This document shows positions 36,711 through 49,235 of a stretch of 64,000 nucleotides of DNA, one piece after another. Origin of the DNA: Atrichornis clamosus (taxonomy: Eukaryota; Chordata; Aves; Passeriformes; Menuridae); NCBI GenBank assembly GCA_013400975.1, contig WBMZ01011399.1:1-64000 (forward strand), in the 5' to 3' direction. The notes under the pieces were generated by a model. That model was not told where the DNA came from and did not search any database. It saw only the letters and a program-made list of their open reading frames with translations. The position numbers and the translations under genes are program-made. The number at the start of each line of letters is the position of its first letter. The stretch's first letter is position 1.

Positions 36711-39700
36711 TAGTCAGGTCATGGTGATGGAAGGGAGGTACAGACATCCCAGACAAAGTGTTCACAATCTTCCCATCCTCCCAGCACTATTTATGCCGTG
36801 AGATTGCCAGCTGATATAAATCCACTGACTTCTTAAAGACTACTTAAGGTCACAGAGCATCTTGCCTAAACTGAAGAACGGCACAGGCTCCAGAGGATTG
36901 AGAAGTAACTCACTGGGGAAAACATGGGTCTGAAATTAGCTGACAGAAGACCTGAGGTGGCTAACAGGAGCTCAGCAGGCTCTGGAACTGCATTAGCTTC
37001 CAGATCCATATATCTGTGTCTGTGTTTTTTCCACTAAAAACAAGTGTTTAGAAGACTAGAAAGCTACCTTTGATGAACATGGGAACTGAGGATATTTCTT
37101 TTTGACCATGAGATGACATTTATTTTTAAAAATAATAAAATAAAAAATGAAAAAGAATTTGGCATGTAGGTGTATTTTAAACATCAAGTAACATTTTCAC
37201 CCAAACGTAACCCTAAAATCACAAGTACACTTCCAGGTGAACAGAATGACAGCATAGTTACCTTTGCAGCAGCATCTGCTCCAAGCACTTGCTCGCATTG
37301 TTTGCTGTCCCCAGGGAACAAGACAATACTGCTACAATGCAAGCAGAGGCTTGGGAAAGGAGATAACGCCCCAAACCATCATTTCTCAGGCTCACTGAAG
37401 AGCTGGTACAGATATGATAAACAAACTATTGAAACTCCTTGACAATGGTCAAAAAGAAATTTATTCCCGGAGACTCATTTCCAAGTTTGCGAAATATGTT
37501 AGACTGGCAAAAAACTTCAAGATCACTCCTTGCACACTAGCAACACTTTAAAAAAGACATTTTGGAAGGTAAGTAGCCAAGGACACTCACTGCCAGATGT
37601 GGCTTCCTGCTTATGAGGACTTTTCAGGTGATCCAAGATACAAGCCTTGTCACGAGAAGCTTGTATGTACACTGTGCTGAAGAAACACTGAACCAGTGTG
37701 TTAGGTTTGTCTAAGGCAGAAAGCCTTAGCAGCTTGCCATGCACGCCCTGTGCAACAATGCTCAGTTCTGGGCTTTTTCTGGAGGACATCAGTTGCTCAC
37801 ACCGGGTACCACTTTCCTATCTGGTTCGGAACACAGGTTTGGGCAGGATCCTGGTTCTTGGGTCCTGCTGCCCACAAACCAACTGTCATTCAGCCAATCC
37901 ATCCAAGTCCCTGCATGCAACAAGATCACCACCCTTGAAGGCAACCAGCTTTCAGGTTGGCATCTCATTCCTTGGCACGACCTTTCAGCAGTAGGTTCTC
38001 AAATGAGGACAGATTTCTGCCCCTTTTTTACTCCCTGAAGGCTTAGCTTCTGGTGTCTTAATTTATGAGCATGCCCCTTACACCTTCAGATTAGCTATCT
38101 GAAGACAACTTCAATATATGTCAATCACTAGATTGCTCACAGAGTTGTTATTTTCCTATCTATTTTAGCTGTTGGAGTTATCTGACAACATTTTTATCTA
38201 CAATCTCCTCTGACCTAGTAGGATTTTACTGTGAGCTGCATTTGGTAGGATACAGCCACAAAATATGGTTTTCTTTTAGATTTTCTCTTCTCACCCAAGG
38301 GATCACTTCTGCCCACATGGTAGAAGACATTTTCCTGTCAAACCACTGAATATGGATACACCAATACTATCCTTCAGGGCAGGTCCCAAAGTTTCAGAGC
38401 TGCCTAAGAAGGAGCAGCTGCTCATTAGAATTTTTTTTTCCCAGAGAAAATACTTTTTCAAGCTGAGAATTAAATTTAGTTTACCTCTTTGGGATCTCTC
38501 TGTGCCTGGTAAGTTGGAAGCTTTACAGACACAACTAGCAGCAGGGAAACAACATGGGACACAACAGACTGTACAGAACAGATTTTCTATTTCTCTCCCC
38601 TTTTCCTTCCTCCTCTCTCCAATACATTTCTTACCACCTCCTTGAAAGTGATGGGGTTGTAAATGATGAGGAAAGCATCTTGAATCTCAGAATCTAATAT
38701 AATGCTCTGGAGATAAAAACATCCCAGTAAAATGGCTCAGCTTAAGCATTGTTAATTATTTAGAGGAAAAGTGCCAAAAATATTCTAATTAGACTCAGTT
38801 CTATTATCCTCCTGCAGCTGCCTTTGCGGAGGAACTTCCAGAGCTCTTTACTCTGTGTATCTTAAAAATCTGTATCTTAAAACTTTTCTACAGGAAAATG
38901 AATAACAAAACAGCACCTAAGTGCCTGTCTGAATAGAGAAGCTCTGGACCACCTACAAATATGTGGCACTTTGTGCCCTGTGGCTTTTTGCTTCCTCTCA
39001 GTTGCAAGCATACGCTGAGTCCAAGAAATTTATGTACAAGTTTGTGTTTTCCATCTTTCTTGCTCATCTTCTAAAGGATGCTGCTGTTCTATGTGCTGGT
39101 TTTAGACATCAACTCAACATGAAAAAAAGAAAATATGCTGACAGCTAATTTAGTTTATGTTTTCATCGTCCACTCTGATGGAGTGGATCAGATCTTCGAG
39201 TCTGACTTCCAGTACAGAATGCAGTGACTCCTGAATCTATTCCTACATCCATAAAAGCTGTATTATAATTATGGCAACATTAATACTGAGCCTTCTGCTT
39301 CCTATTGAAAACTAAAGGCAATATACTGAAGAAAGCATCTTTGAATTATGGGATATGATATAATCATCTTGGCATTTTTCTGAATGACAATTCAATTATC
39401 TCTATCCTAGAGATACACAAGCTTTGCTCAGGTCAATCAATCTGTTATCAAACATAATACAGCTATTTGGAGTACCAATTAGCAATGAAGATTAGGTGAA
39501 TACCAGTTTAGCTTTTTATGTATTTACATATAATTAATTTTCATGCAACTATTACTGGATAAAAAGATAGTTTTTACAAATGACTCCTTTTGATTGTCTT
39601 GCAGGCTGCTGTAACTTGCTTTTCACTCATCTAACACAGCTTTACTGAGTTCTCAGGCAAGCATTTGCTTATTTTGAATGCTACTATTTATGTTAAATAT

Positions 39701-42335
39701 CCATTTGAAAATGTCCCCTACCAAACCTCTAGACCTGAAGTCAACTAAAGTACAGACTAGAATCAGGTAACACCAATTTTTCAAGGGCTTTGCTCAGTGA
39801 TTTTCTTGGCTACCCTCTCATAATGGAAAATGCCACCCAACACAGACAATAAGATTTCAGACCCTAACAAAACATAACCATGCAATGGGTCTTACATTAA
39901 GAAGCTGCAAAACTAAACACAGGCCAAAAGAGAATCACTAATTTATTAAAGCAACACCATGAACTACTTGGAGACGGCCTGTGTTTCGTATCACACCTGC
40001 ATTGAACATTACGGAATCACACCTGAACTTCAACAGGGTTTCTCTGCAATGTCACTCTAAATCATCACCACCACCAGACTGGTAACATGACCCATGGCAC
40101 ATCTTACTGCTAATTCTGCAGTCTGGAGAATTCTACCCATCCTCAAAAACTTTAACTGCAGTAGGAAAATGCCAGGTACTTCAACAGTAGCTAAATTCTC
40201 AAAAAGCACAGCTAACATCACTGTTCTCTAAAGCTCTTCCCTTCAGACATCATCTATTTATACACACTTGGGCATCAGCTCTAGAAAGTAAATTACAAGC
40301 TTCTGCTTGCCATAATGGGGGGGCAGAAAAAGATGACTGGAAAGCACACTCTGATTTGAAAACCTGTATATTCCTGTCTTAGCATGAGAAATTGGAGGAG
40401 AAAAACACACAGCCATCAACACATCCATTCTGCCAGTGTTCCCACTTCCTATAGCTGGAGCACCCCAGCTCCTGTCCCATGGGGTGCCCAGCCAGGATGG
40501 CTCTGTTCCCTGCACCAGCCTGCAGATAGGACCTTCTTAAGACAATCCCATCGTTTCCTGACCAGGTTTCCCATTTGGTTCTGGGCTATCAATGGCCTCT
40601 TGAGAGAAAATGCCTTTACAAGCTCCTCCAGCCAGTGTAATGCCTTTGGGACCAGTTCTTTGGCTACAGATCACAGCAGCTCCCCTTTGCACCTCAACCC
40701 TGCCACGTGTGCCAGAAAAGCTGTCCCCACAGACTCTTTAATAAGAACAAGCAATGACTCACTGAATTAAAGCACCCTTACTCCTAGTGGTTACAAATTT
40801 AGCACACAACTGCTAAGCTTTTGGCTGAGCTTCAGCCTAGCCTTGATTTTCAACCAGTCTTGCAGAGCAGCATCCCAACCCGAAGGGGAAAGGATGCTTC
40901 ACCCCACATCACCCTTGTGGCCGAGCAGAGAGAGAGAAAGGCAAAGGGAGGAGGCTCCACACAATCCCCGCGGCTTGCTACAAATGCTGGCCAGGCCACT
41001 GTGGGAAGGAAAGCAGAAAAAAACCAAAACCCCTTCCCTTGTTCACCAGCTGGGTCCCCAGGGTTGCCTGCAGCCATGAAAAACACTGCTCTGCCCCCAC
41101 AGCCTCAGCCCTGGAAGCAATGTGGGTACACCTGCCCCAAAGCCCTTCAGCTCCACGGATCACAGCACTACCCTCCCAGGGTTTCTGGCTCCCCTGCCAT
41201 GGCACTCAGCTGTTCCTCTCCTCCAGGCAAATATTTCCATTTCCTCATCACACCCGAATCTCCCCCGCAGTCACTTCCCCAGCAAATGTGATTAGAGCTA
41301 CACATTTTTTCACATCCTCTAAATAAAGAGTGGGATTTTCACATCCACAGTCACTCTCCTATACGTTTGTTTATTCAACTATTTACACTGGCAAGCAATC
41401 ATCCTTGTAACCATTACAAACTAACCACTGCCGAGACCAAACCAGCGTGTTGTCCTACAAAGGGCCATGGCCCGCTAGTCCTGCTGCAATAACTGGCTTT
41501 TTGCACATTCTCATTTAAGCTGACATTTCTCCCCAGCAGTTTCATTATCCCAGCTGTCAGCCAGCAAGTCCGTCCCCCCTCGGGAGAACTCTGCCTTCTT
41601 GATTGCCTCATTCCGTTGACCCTTGGCAGGTCTGGTCCTGTTTGCATTCAGCCTCCCCCAGGTCATGTAAAAATGAGGGGAGAGCAGGGAGGTGGAAGGA
41701 GAACCCCACAAGAGGTGCAGGGTTTGTGTGCTAAGAAGTCCCACATTAGTGCTTGATGTCTGATGGGCGTGGGCAGTGCTGCTGCAGGACAGGCTTTGGG
41801 CAGAGGCAGGTGTGTGGGGCTGAGAGGCATGTGTGCCCCTCATAGTGGTCCTCAGGGCAGGACACTCCAGCACCTCCAAGGTGACCCACTAACGACTGGC
41901 AGGATGTGGCAATGAATATAGGACAAATAAAACCGCACACATCTGACAAGGCAGGCTATTGAGCCCACACCTCGAAGAGAAACCTCAGAAATTAGACATT
42001 TGCTGGCTTAAAAGTATTAGCAGCAGTATATAAATGTGTTTTTATGCATTTATAGACATTTTCCTCACTGCTACCACTGACGGTGCATGTGCCTGAATTT
42101 CCCTGCCTAAATGGCAGAAACCACCACTGATATGGCTATTTGAAGGCTACGAGGAACTGAAGGCGTGCTGGGTTTTAACTAACACCCAGTCTGTGCTATT
42201 TATTAAATTACTGGGGTGCTTTTTCACAGACCCACTCTGCCAGTCTTGCTCTTTGTTTCAGCAGTGCTCCAATCAATTGAGAAATCAAGACAGTCAACTC
42301 TGGGATCGAGGAACTACTTAAGCAAATGGGAAACT

Positions 42336-42375
42336 GGAAAAGGACCTGAAAATCAACCAGAAAAAGGACCTGAAA
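42336..42375 (+). repeat. Tandem duplication, period 24
   Basis: The block 'aaaaggacctgaaa' occurs at about 42338-42351 and again at 42362-42375, 24 bases apart. A small local duplication with no function seen. Confidence 0.85.
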
Positions 42376-42685
42376 TTCTCCTTTAATCACTCTTTTGATA
42401 CTAGGATGCTAAGAGGCTTATTTATACCTTGAAAGGTTGAATTTTCTCATCCCTTTTGAGAAGGAAAGCAAAAGCAGCAAAACAAAGAGTCTCAAAACCA
42501 GGTATGAAAGGTCACCAGGAAAACATGGCACAGTTATGCACAGATAAGCAAAAAGAAAATACCAGTGACAACACGTGCGTTTGGCAGGGAGGACACTGTT
42601 TTCATACTGCAGAGAAAAGCAATTAGAACTATCTCATGTCCCCATCACTTGCAAAGGGCTGGTTTGTTTGATTTTTTTTTTCTTC

Positions 42686-42721
42686 TTTTGAAATGTTGGC
42701 AAATTTTGCCAACATTCAAAA
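42686..42721. repeat. Near-perfect 36-nt inverted repeat
   Basis: Left arm 'ttttgaaatgttggcaa' (42686-42702) pairs with right arm 'ttgccaacattcaaaa' (42706-42721), with one bulged A and a 3-nt centre. The whole could extrude as a cruciform or fold as a short hairpin in RNA. A T-rich tract lies just left. Confidence 0.92.
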
Positions 42722-43790
42722 CAAATTTTTGTGATGCTTATAACACTTTCCCACTGGAAAAAGAGGGCAGGTTGCTCTCCATCAGCATGCACCCAGTGGG
42801 TCTCTACTGATGCACGCAGCACTCACGATGCATCTCACTCTCAGCTAGAGAAGAGGCAAGGGAGTTTTTTCCCTAGATAATCGGAGGCTGACTGGGGAAA
42901 CCCATGTATTATTCACCAAAAACTTTTAACATCCATTAAATTATTGCTTAATGTCAGCAATAAATATTCCCCACAAGAACGGATATGTTTTGCTGCCCTT
43001 CAGAATAAATGTTTGCAGTAAAATCTCTCTAAGCACAGGTCGCCCCCCACGAAGAAGAAGAGTGAGCCAGCTGGGCAGGGACCTGCCCTCCCCACTGTTT
43101 TCCACCATCAGCTTTAATTTTACTGTTTTAACTCAGTCCTCAATTCCTGCGTTCATAAAGAAAGTCCTTGACATGACACAGCAATCATGAGACTGGCTGG
43201 GGCACTCCAAGTTCAACTTTTCTTTGGAGGGGCGGGGGGACACCTCTTCAATACCAAAGAAAGGTTGGGGAACACCAGCTTTCAGCCTGAATTACCAGAT
43301 GGAGTGAGTCATCTCCCCAGTTTCACATCCGCCGTCCCAGCCCTGAGGTCAGCAATGTCGTGGGTTTTACACGCAATGACGCGAAACACCTCAGGGCTGG
43401 ACTTTCCTGGGGGACTGAGCCTGCTCCTGCCGTACCCTCCCTAAGGGACCAGCAGCTATGGCTCCCACGGAAGAACAGCCTTGTCCTCAGCAGTTTCTGC
43501 TCCCCAAAGCCGTGGTTACAGGAGACACGTCCAAGCAGTTCTGTACAAATGTCCCTCCACCTCTTTTTTAACTCCTCATGCTGACAAACTGAAGACTTTC
43601 AACTATGTGGAGCTATATTCTTATTTCGTGGAGAACATGGAGATATAGCATCCTTGCCCTAAGCACTCCTTTCCAAGAAACAGCAGGAAAAATACCTCTA
43701 CCTCCCAAGGGAAGGACTTAAGTATCGCAGTGCAAGCATCCTACAAGGTGGTGACAATAGTGTCTGCAGTTAATGCAGCTGCAATAGCTT

Positions 43791-43832
43791 TTATATATAC
43801 ATATATATATATTTATCTATGTATATATATAT
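43791..43832. repeat. AT-rich (TA)n microsatellite
   Basis: Alternating TA with a few C, G and T interruptions over 42 bases. Simple sequence and a likely length polymorphism. Confidence 0.92.
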
Positions 43833-44029
43833 CAGCATAGGTACCCAGCTGGAAACATTCAGAAGCATCAATACCAAAGTCCCCGATGCTGAGGACTAAA
43901 ATTTATGGCTGGACTACCTCCTGATTATCAGCTTGTACAGGTTGCCTGGAATGGGAATATTTGCCATCACCTCCCAGTCAACTCTCTTGCTCCTGCAAAA
44001 GTAGTACATTTAAAGTGAGTGGGATCTAT

Positions 44030-44290
44030 GCAGCAAATTTTCAGTATCTATTCCACCCTTGATAGTGTCTATAAATTACTCAGAGAAACCAGCTGTAAAA
44101 TTGCTAAATTGCTGATGACATGAAACTGAAGGGAGTAGTAAATACAAAGCAACCACAAGAGAGGTCCAGAGGGATTCGGATCACTTATGTAACTAGGCCA
44201 ATACACCGAAAAGTAAATTTATAGCGGAGCAAACGCAAACTATTGCTTGGTTATTGGAAAACTGCAGAAGCAAAATAACTGCACTTCTGA
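44030..44290 (+). mobile_element. Old CR1/L3-like LINE fragment (end of RT region)
   Basis: The stretch 'ttgctgatgacatgaaactg' followed by 'aagggagtagtaaatac' fits the CR1 segment 'ttgctgatgacaccaaactg' and 'ggaggagtggtggata'. Next come 'agaggtccagagggattcgg', 'actaggccaatacaccgaaa' and 'gagcaaacgcaaactattgc'. These fit 'agagggatttggacag', 'tgggccaataacatgaag' and 'gacaaatgcaaagtactgc'. Order and spacing hold over about 200 bases. It is strongly diverged with no open frame; the borders are approximate. Confidence 0.65.
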
Positions 44291-47200
44291 ACTGAAGCAC
44301 AAGAGAACAGGACTGTGAAATAGCAGCAGACACTTATCAAAAAATCTCTCTTGAACGAAGAAAGCTAATCCAGCAGAGCCGCTGCTGCTGTGCTGGGATC
44401 TGCGGTAACTGGGAATGGCACAGCCCTGGCGAGGGCTTGAGCAATTTGCTGATCACACTCTGCTCAGAGGCTGTAAGACAGGTATGAGACCTGGCTGCAC
44501 GAGGAGGCTGCAAATAGAAAACATCCTTTCTTAGCAGACAGAACTGCTGTTTGATTGCGAGCCCAGCCAAGGGCAAAGCGAGCTGCTCGGGAAAGGGATG
44601 GGAAGCTCCCAGACCCACTGGCTATGACTGCAGCAGCCAGGGGGGAACCCCAGGCACCTGAGCCCAACAGAAGCTCTGGAATGAGAAACACACTGAGGCC
44701 AGGAAATGCATGAAGGGGTTGGGGATATAAATTATGGCTTTCCCCGATTATCTAAGTGAGGCATTTTGTCTCAAAAAGGCATGTAACATCTGTGTGTTAC
44801 TTCATACATCTGTTAAACCCACGAGAGCCCAGAAACAGGAGTTCAGGGAGAATGGGAGCACCACCAGCAGCCTGGTAATCCCATCAGGAGCACCTCCACC
44901 ACAGCCGTGACAGCACCCAGGCAATGCTGTGACAGGGACATCAGGAGCTGAGGAGCAAGGCAAGGGCACCAGCCTGCCCCAGGCAGGAGGAGCCCAGCAG
45001 GGATAGCCACTGCTCAGAGCGATGGAGGAAAGCGAGACGCTGATGGGGGGAGAAGCTAGCAGCCAGATCTGGTCTGTTCCCAGCATGACATTTTTCCAAG
45101 GCTTTGCACTCCACCTACTTTGTGCAGATCCTTGGGAAGATGGGGAGGAGGCATGCCTGCCACCAGGCAGCTTCTCTGCCAGACTCCAAATCCTTACTCC
45201 CAAAAATATCTCACCTGGGCTAGGAAACTTATTTCCTCTTAATCTCACTCTTAGAAATATCGGAGCTATTTTGGATGTAAGTCCCTCCCATTCCAAAATA
45301 AATAAACTATGCAAGAGCATCACTCTGGCTGACCTTCTTGGGAAATTTCAGCACAAAACATTTACAATTTGGCAACCCACAGATTATAAAGTCACGAAGT
45401 GCTAGAAGTCAGTCAAAGGACTTTGCAGGGTTTGCTACCTACATTGCATACTCCATTTTAAAATTACAGAGGCAGAGACAGGATCTCCACTATAAAACAT
45501 GCGAGAACTGTCTAGTGGATAACAGGAAGCTGGTGCTTCACTTTAACACAGCAGGTCACTGTGTTGATATTTCTGCCTCCAGCAGTGAGCAATACCTGAT
45601 GCTTACAGCGAAAGGGGACAGTCTCAGGTTCCCGTGCTGCCAGGACCTGAGAAATCCTGTAAGGTGCTGGATGCTCCCGCTTCCCCCAGCCTTCACAGGG
45701 CACCCAGTGGTGTACAGGCTTCCTTGGCCACTTGCAGGACCAAGGCACCCAGACAACTGTGCCATGTGACAAACCATCTCTCCTCATCTCCAGAGAAGCG
45801 GTTATATCCTGAAGGATAAAACTTAGTTCTATTTTCATATGAATAACAGAGTATCTGACATAAAATTATATAATCTCTATAAATACATAAATAAATAAAT
45901 AAGCAATTTTGATGCTTGACTCAACCTAGTAAACATGAGGGAAGATAGGAAATTCAAAGAAAATATTAACTTTTAACTGGAAAACATAGAATTATCTCAA
46001 AAAGCAGAACCATAATGATAAAGAACAATATTGAAAAGGTAATTTAAAATGTTATTAGACATAATTTCAGGAGAATAGGAAATGAAAAAATAATCAGCAT
46101 CGATAAGCCAAATCTCCCACTTTTAGGTGTTCTTTCACATATGAAATGTTATTGTTTATAAATCTGTACCACATTTTACCATACAGAACAGAAAAGCTCA
46201 CATTTTTAGTCTTCCACTTTCTTCTTGAAAATATAATAGTTAGCCAACTGCATTAGGTCAATCATTGCCTCTCCAACCAAACAGGAATTTCCTCAAACAT
46301 TTTTCCTCATCATGCCCCTCAACAGCAGTCTGCTATACCAGGGTAGGGACTTTCATGCCTCCCAGCTCCCCTGGGTTCCCTTCTGAACCCATGACCACCC
46401 TCAGTCCTGTCTGAGGGAGAGAACAAGGTTTCCAAAACGTCGAGGCTCTCCAAAGTGAATGAAAATTGACAATGAGACACCGGGTCAGAAGGAGCCAGCG
46501 GGCTGGCTGCCTCTCTCCTGCCCGCAGTGCGGGGGACAGGAGGGGGCTGGACAGAGCCTGGGGACACAGGGACAAACAGGGGACACGGGGGCTTGTCAAG
46601 GAGAGATTTAGGATTTCTGTGCTTGGGTAACACAGGCACGCACAAATTCATTGAGAAAGCTGCTGTTAACAACTAATCACAAATTACTCATTTTCCTTCT
46701 GAGGCTCTGCTGGGTTTTTTTCCCCTCTGCCTGATTTTAGCTCATAATTCCACCACGCACCAAAGCTTCTTCTCCAGGATCCCGCTGAATCACAGTGCTA
46801 AATTGGGAAGTCTCTCGAAATGTGTTTTCCCTTACACTGCCTATTGCAGAATTTCTACCAGCAGCACCCAGTGGTGAAAAACAACCCAGCAAGAAAATAA
46901 AGAAACTGATGGGTCTGATTTTTTTTTTTCCTTTCCTCCCATCCGGATAAGATTTCAAAACAGACATCAGTTCATGAATCAAGAAAGGTTGTTTTGGTTT
47001 TGTTTCCAAGACAATGAAGTTCTGCGTACTTTTAGTGCCAAGGAAAATAAATACAGAAGAAGAGAAATGAAAGTAGCATGGATGCTATAATTTCCATTTT
47101 CCTGAGCTCCATCACCTCCAGGCTATGCTACATCTTCACAAAGGGAAGGACTGGGTCTTCCTGGGTGTCAAAGCATGGGACAAAGGCACATAGTTAAGTT

Positions 47201-48944
47201 CAAAAAACGCAGACTCTAAAAGACCTTCTAAAAGGCTTCACTCAGCCCAGGGTTTCCTTTTGGTGGGAAAAATTCAAAATCAAAGAACTACCATAGGACC
47301 ATGAGCCAGAGCAGATGGTGGTGATTTAAAGGCTCTGTAGAGGAGGAATAAAAAGATGGTAGGAGAGGGTTAACACCGGTAGTAAGGCTTGAAATGCAGC
47401 AATCAGAATAACTGCATTTGGATGAGAAATGCCAAAGATTAAGAGCTTGCCTTCTACAGCAGTGATCTGGTAATTGAGTCTTGGTTCTTTGCAGCTTACA
47501 ATGAAACTGAAGAGAAAGGCAAGATGGATGGTAATTGCCACAGGTATGAAGTCTGGGTGCAGCTGTGAGCACACTGGGTCAATAGTGATAAACACACCAA
47601 TCTATATAGTTTCCGACACGAGGTGCTCTGCTCTGGCGTTGGCTGAAGCTGAATTCCTACCCTCTCCCACTCATTCATTCTCTCCCCAGAGGAGCCGCGA
47701 GCAGAGGAACACCTTTGTGTAAGCAGGGCGGCTCTGCTCCAACACGCACGGCTACACGTCCCTGAAGGCATCTTCATCATGGAACTCCAACCTGACCCCT
47801 CAGCACAGGGCAAGCTCACAGCTCTTCCACAACCAAACTGGGCTTTCGGCGTGGCAGGTACCAACAAAACAAAAAGTCTACCCCAACAAACAAATGCGTG
47901 TTTTGGATAATGGCTAACATCCTCTTAAGTCAGATATCTACTCAAAAACCATCGTTACCAAAGGCCTGATCTTACCAGAGCTTAGTACACCCAGCTTCAA
48001 GTGAAGTCAACATCTACTTTACTGGCAGGAGCCCTGCGGAAATAGCTGGGAGACAGGTTTCTGAGGGAACAACACTCATTTCTAAAAGTAGACTGCGCTT
48101 CCCAAAAAAAAAATCACACACAGACCAAAAAAAAAAAAAATCTGTGTGCATGTTTGCATGGAGCACGGCTCCTACCTCTGGCCCCAAGTCCATAAAAGAC
48201 CTCTTTAGCTCTTTCAGATGATGGCATGCCTGTAGAGTCACACTCACAGAAGAGAAAGAAAAGCTAAAAAAGTATAAATTGAACTATTAATTTCTCTCTA
48301 TCACTAGCATTTTCCTCACCATCAACCAAGGTAACATCTCAGTAACTACTTATATCCATGGCACCCAAGGATTCATTCCAGAGACATCAGAAAAAACTTC
48401 CACCTCTTCCACAGTTCACACTCCTCCACTGTCAGGTCATTCCAGCTTGAGGGTCTTGAAATATACAGCTCCTGACATGGAACTAATGTCTCAAGCTCCA
48501 GCTGTGGAAACACCTCCTTCAGTGCTCTGGGTTCACTTCACCATTTAAAAACTCACTTTTAAATGATCTAAACTTACAAAAAGTCAAGGGTTACGTTTCC
48601 GGGCGAATGTCACTTGGGCCATGACTCAGGAAAGCAGGTACTGAGTTCCTGCTGCCACAAGCAGGACTCCAGCATGTACCTCAAAACCAACAGGTGCCCA
48701 AATATTTCCTAAATACCATGACTGAGGCTTAAAATAACTTCTAACTGCTGGGCCACCCATGGTGGCACCCACTGGCTGTGCCCCACAAAAGGCAATCCCT
48801 GCCCCCAGAAGCCTGCAGCATCTGTAGTGGAGGCCCTGTGGCCCTTCCTGAAGCAATCTTCATCTTTTTCCCATTCATTCCACCTATTTTTTCCCCTGCT
48901 GCTTCATTCAACACTATTTATATCCCAACTGACTGGAAATAATT
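44291..48944. other. Unique noncoding DNA, no gene seen
   Basis: No exon or clear repeat is recognised apart from (ATAA)4 at 45887-45902 and two A runs near 48104-48140, where 'cacacaga' (48117-48124) and 'tctgtgtg' (48141-48148) form a short inverted repeat around the second run. Open frames up to 173 codons (44802-45323, minus) overlap others (45022-45405, plus) and show no known domain. Confidence 0.55.
45887..45902 (+). repeat. (ATAA)4 microsatellite
   Basis: Four perfect ATAA units in AT-rich DNA. Confidence 0.9.
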
Positions 48945-49235
48945 GATCCCTGCCCGCTCTGAAACTGTTCTTTATGTACTTGTAGATATTGTGTCTCTCC
49001 TCAGTCAAATCTTTGCACAGAGCTCATCCTCAGCCTTTTTTATTACAAGTTTTCTGCTTCCAAATATTTTTATGGTTTCTTTTGTTGATCCCCTCTGACT
49101 ATTTTCTAGAATATCCTTTTAGATTAACAATGGTACCCAAAAGTTAATACAGCACTGGAAGCGGCACTGGAAGCAAAGCATAATAATTACCCTGCTTTGC
49201 ATCTGGCATGCCTGCTACTCACTAGAGACCAATGA
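48945..49235 (-). mobile_element. Old CR1/L3-like LINE fragment, reverse orientation
   Basis: Read on the plus strand it follows the reverse complement of old CR1 elements: 'tacttgtagatattgtgtct' and 'ctcctcagtcaaatcttt' (family: gattttgtagacctctatca, ccccctcagtc-tcttt), 'agctcatcctcagcc', then 'atttttatggtttcttttg' (catttttgttgctctcctt). It continues with 'caatggtacccaaaagttaa' and 'tacagcactgg' (tgtggtgcccagaactgga, cacagtactgg). The run 'taattaccctgctttgcatc' and 'tggcatgcctgctac' completes the series (acaattacctcccgtgtctt, gcatacgacactcctg). It is heavily diverged, with age similar to the copy at 35.9 kb. Confidence 0.85.

Larger units (their letters stand above)
36311..44029. other. Unique noncoding DNA, no established gene
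   Basis: No exon I can name. It holds a weak MIR-like piece (36640-36710), a 64-nt exon candidate (38445-38508), a homeobox-motif-rich stretch (39500-39710), a 24-bp-period duplication (42336-42375), an inverted repeat (42686-42721) and an AT microsatellite (43791-43832). The GC-richer interval 40820-41290 has overlapping open frames up to 156 codons on both strands without known domains. Confidence 0.55.

Noticed and set aside
40821..41291. 156-codon plus-strand open frame
   Set aside because: GC-richer stretch with overlapping frames on both strands; Pro/Ser/Gln-rich with no domain.
44802..45323. 173-codon minus-strand open frame
   Set aside because: Overlapped antiparallel by another open frame (45022-45405); Ser/Pro/Leu-rich with no known domain or splice support.
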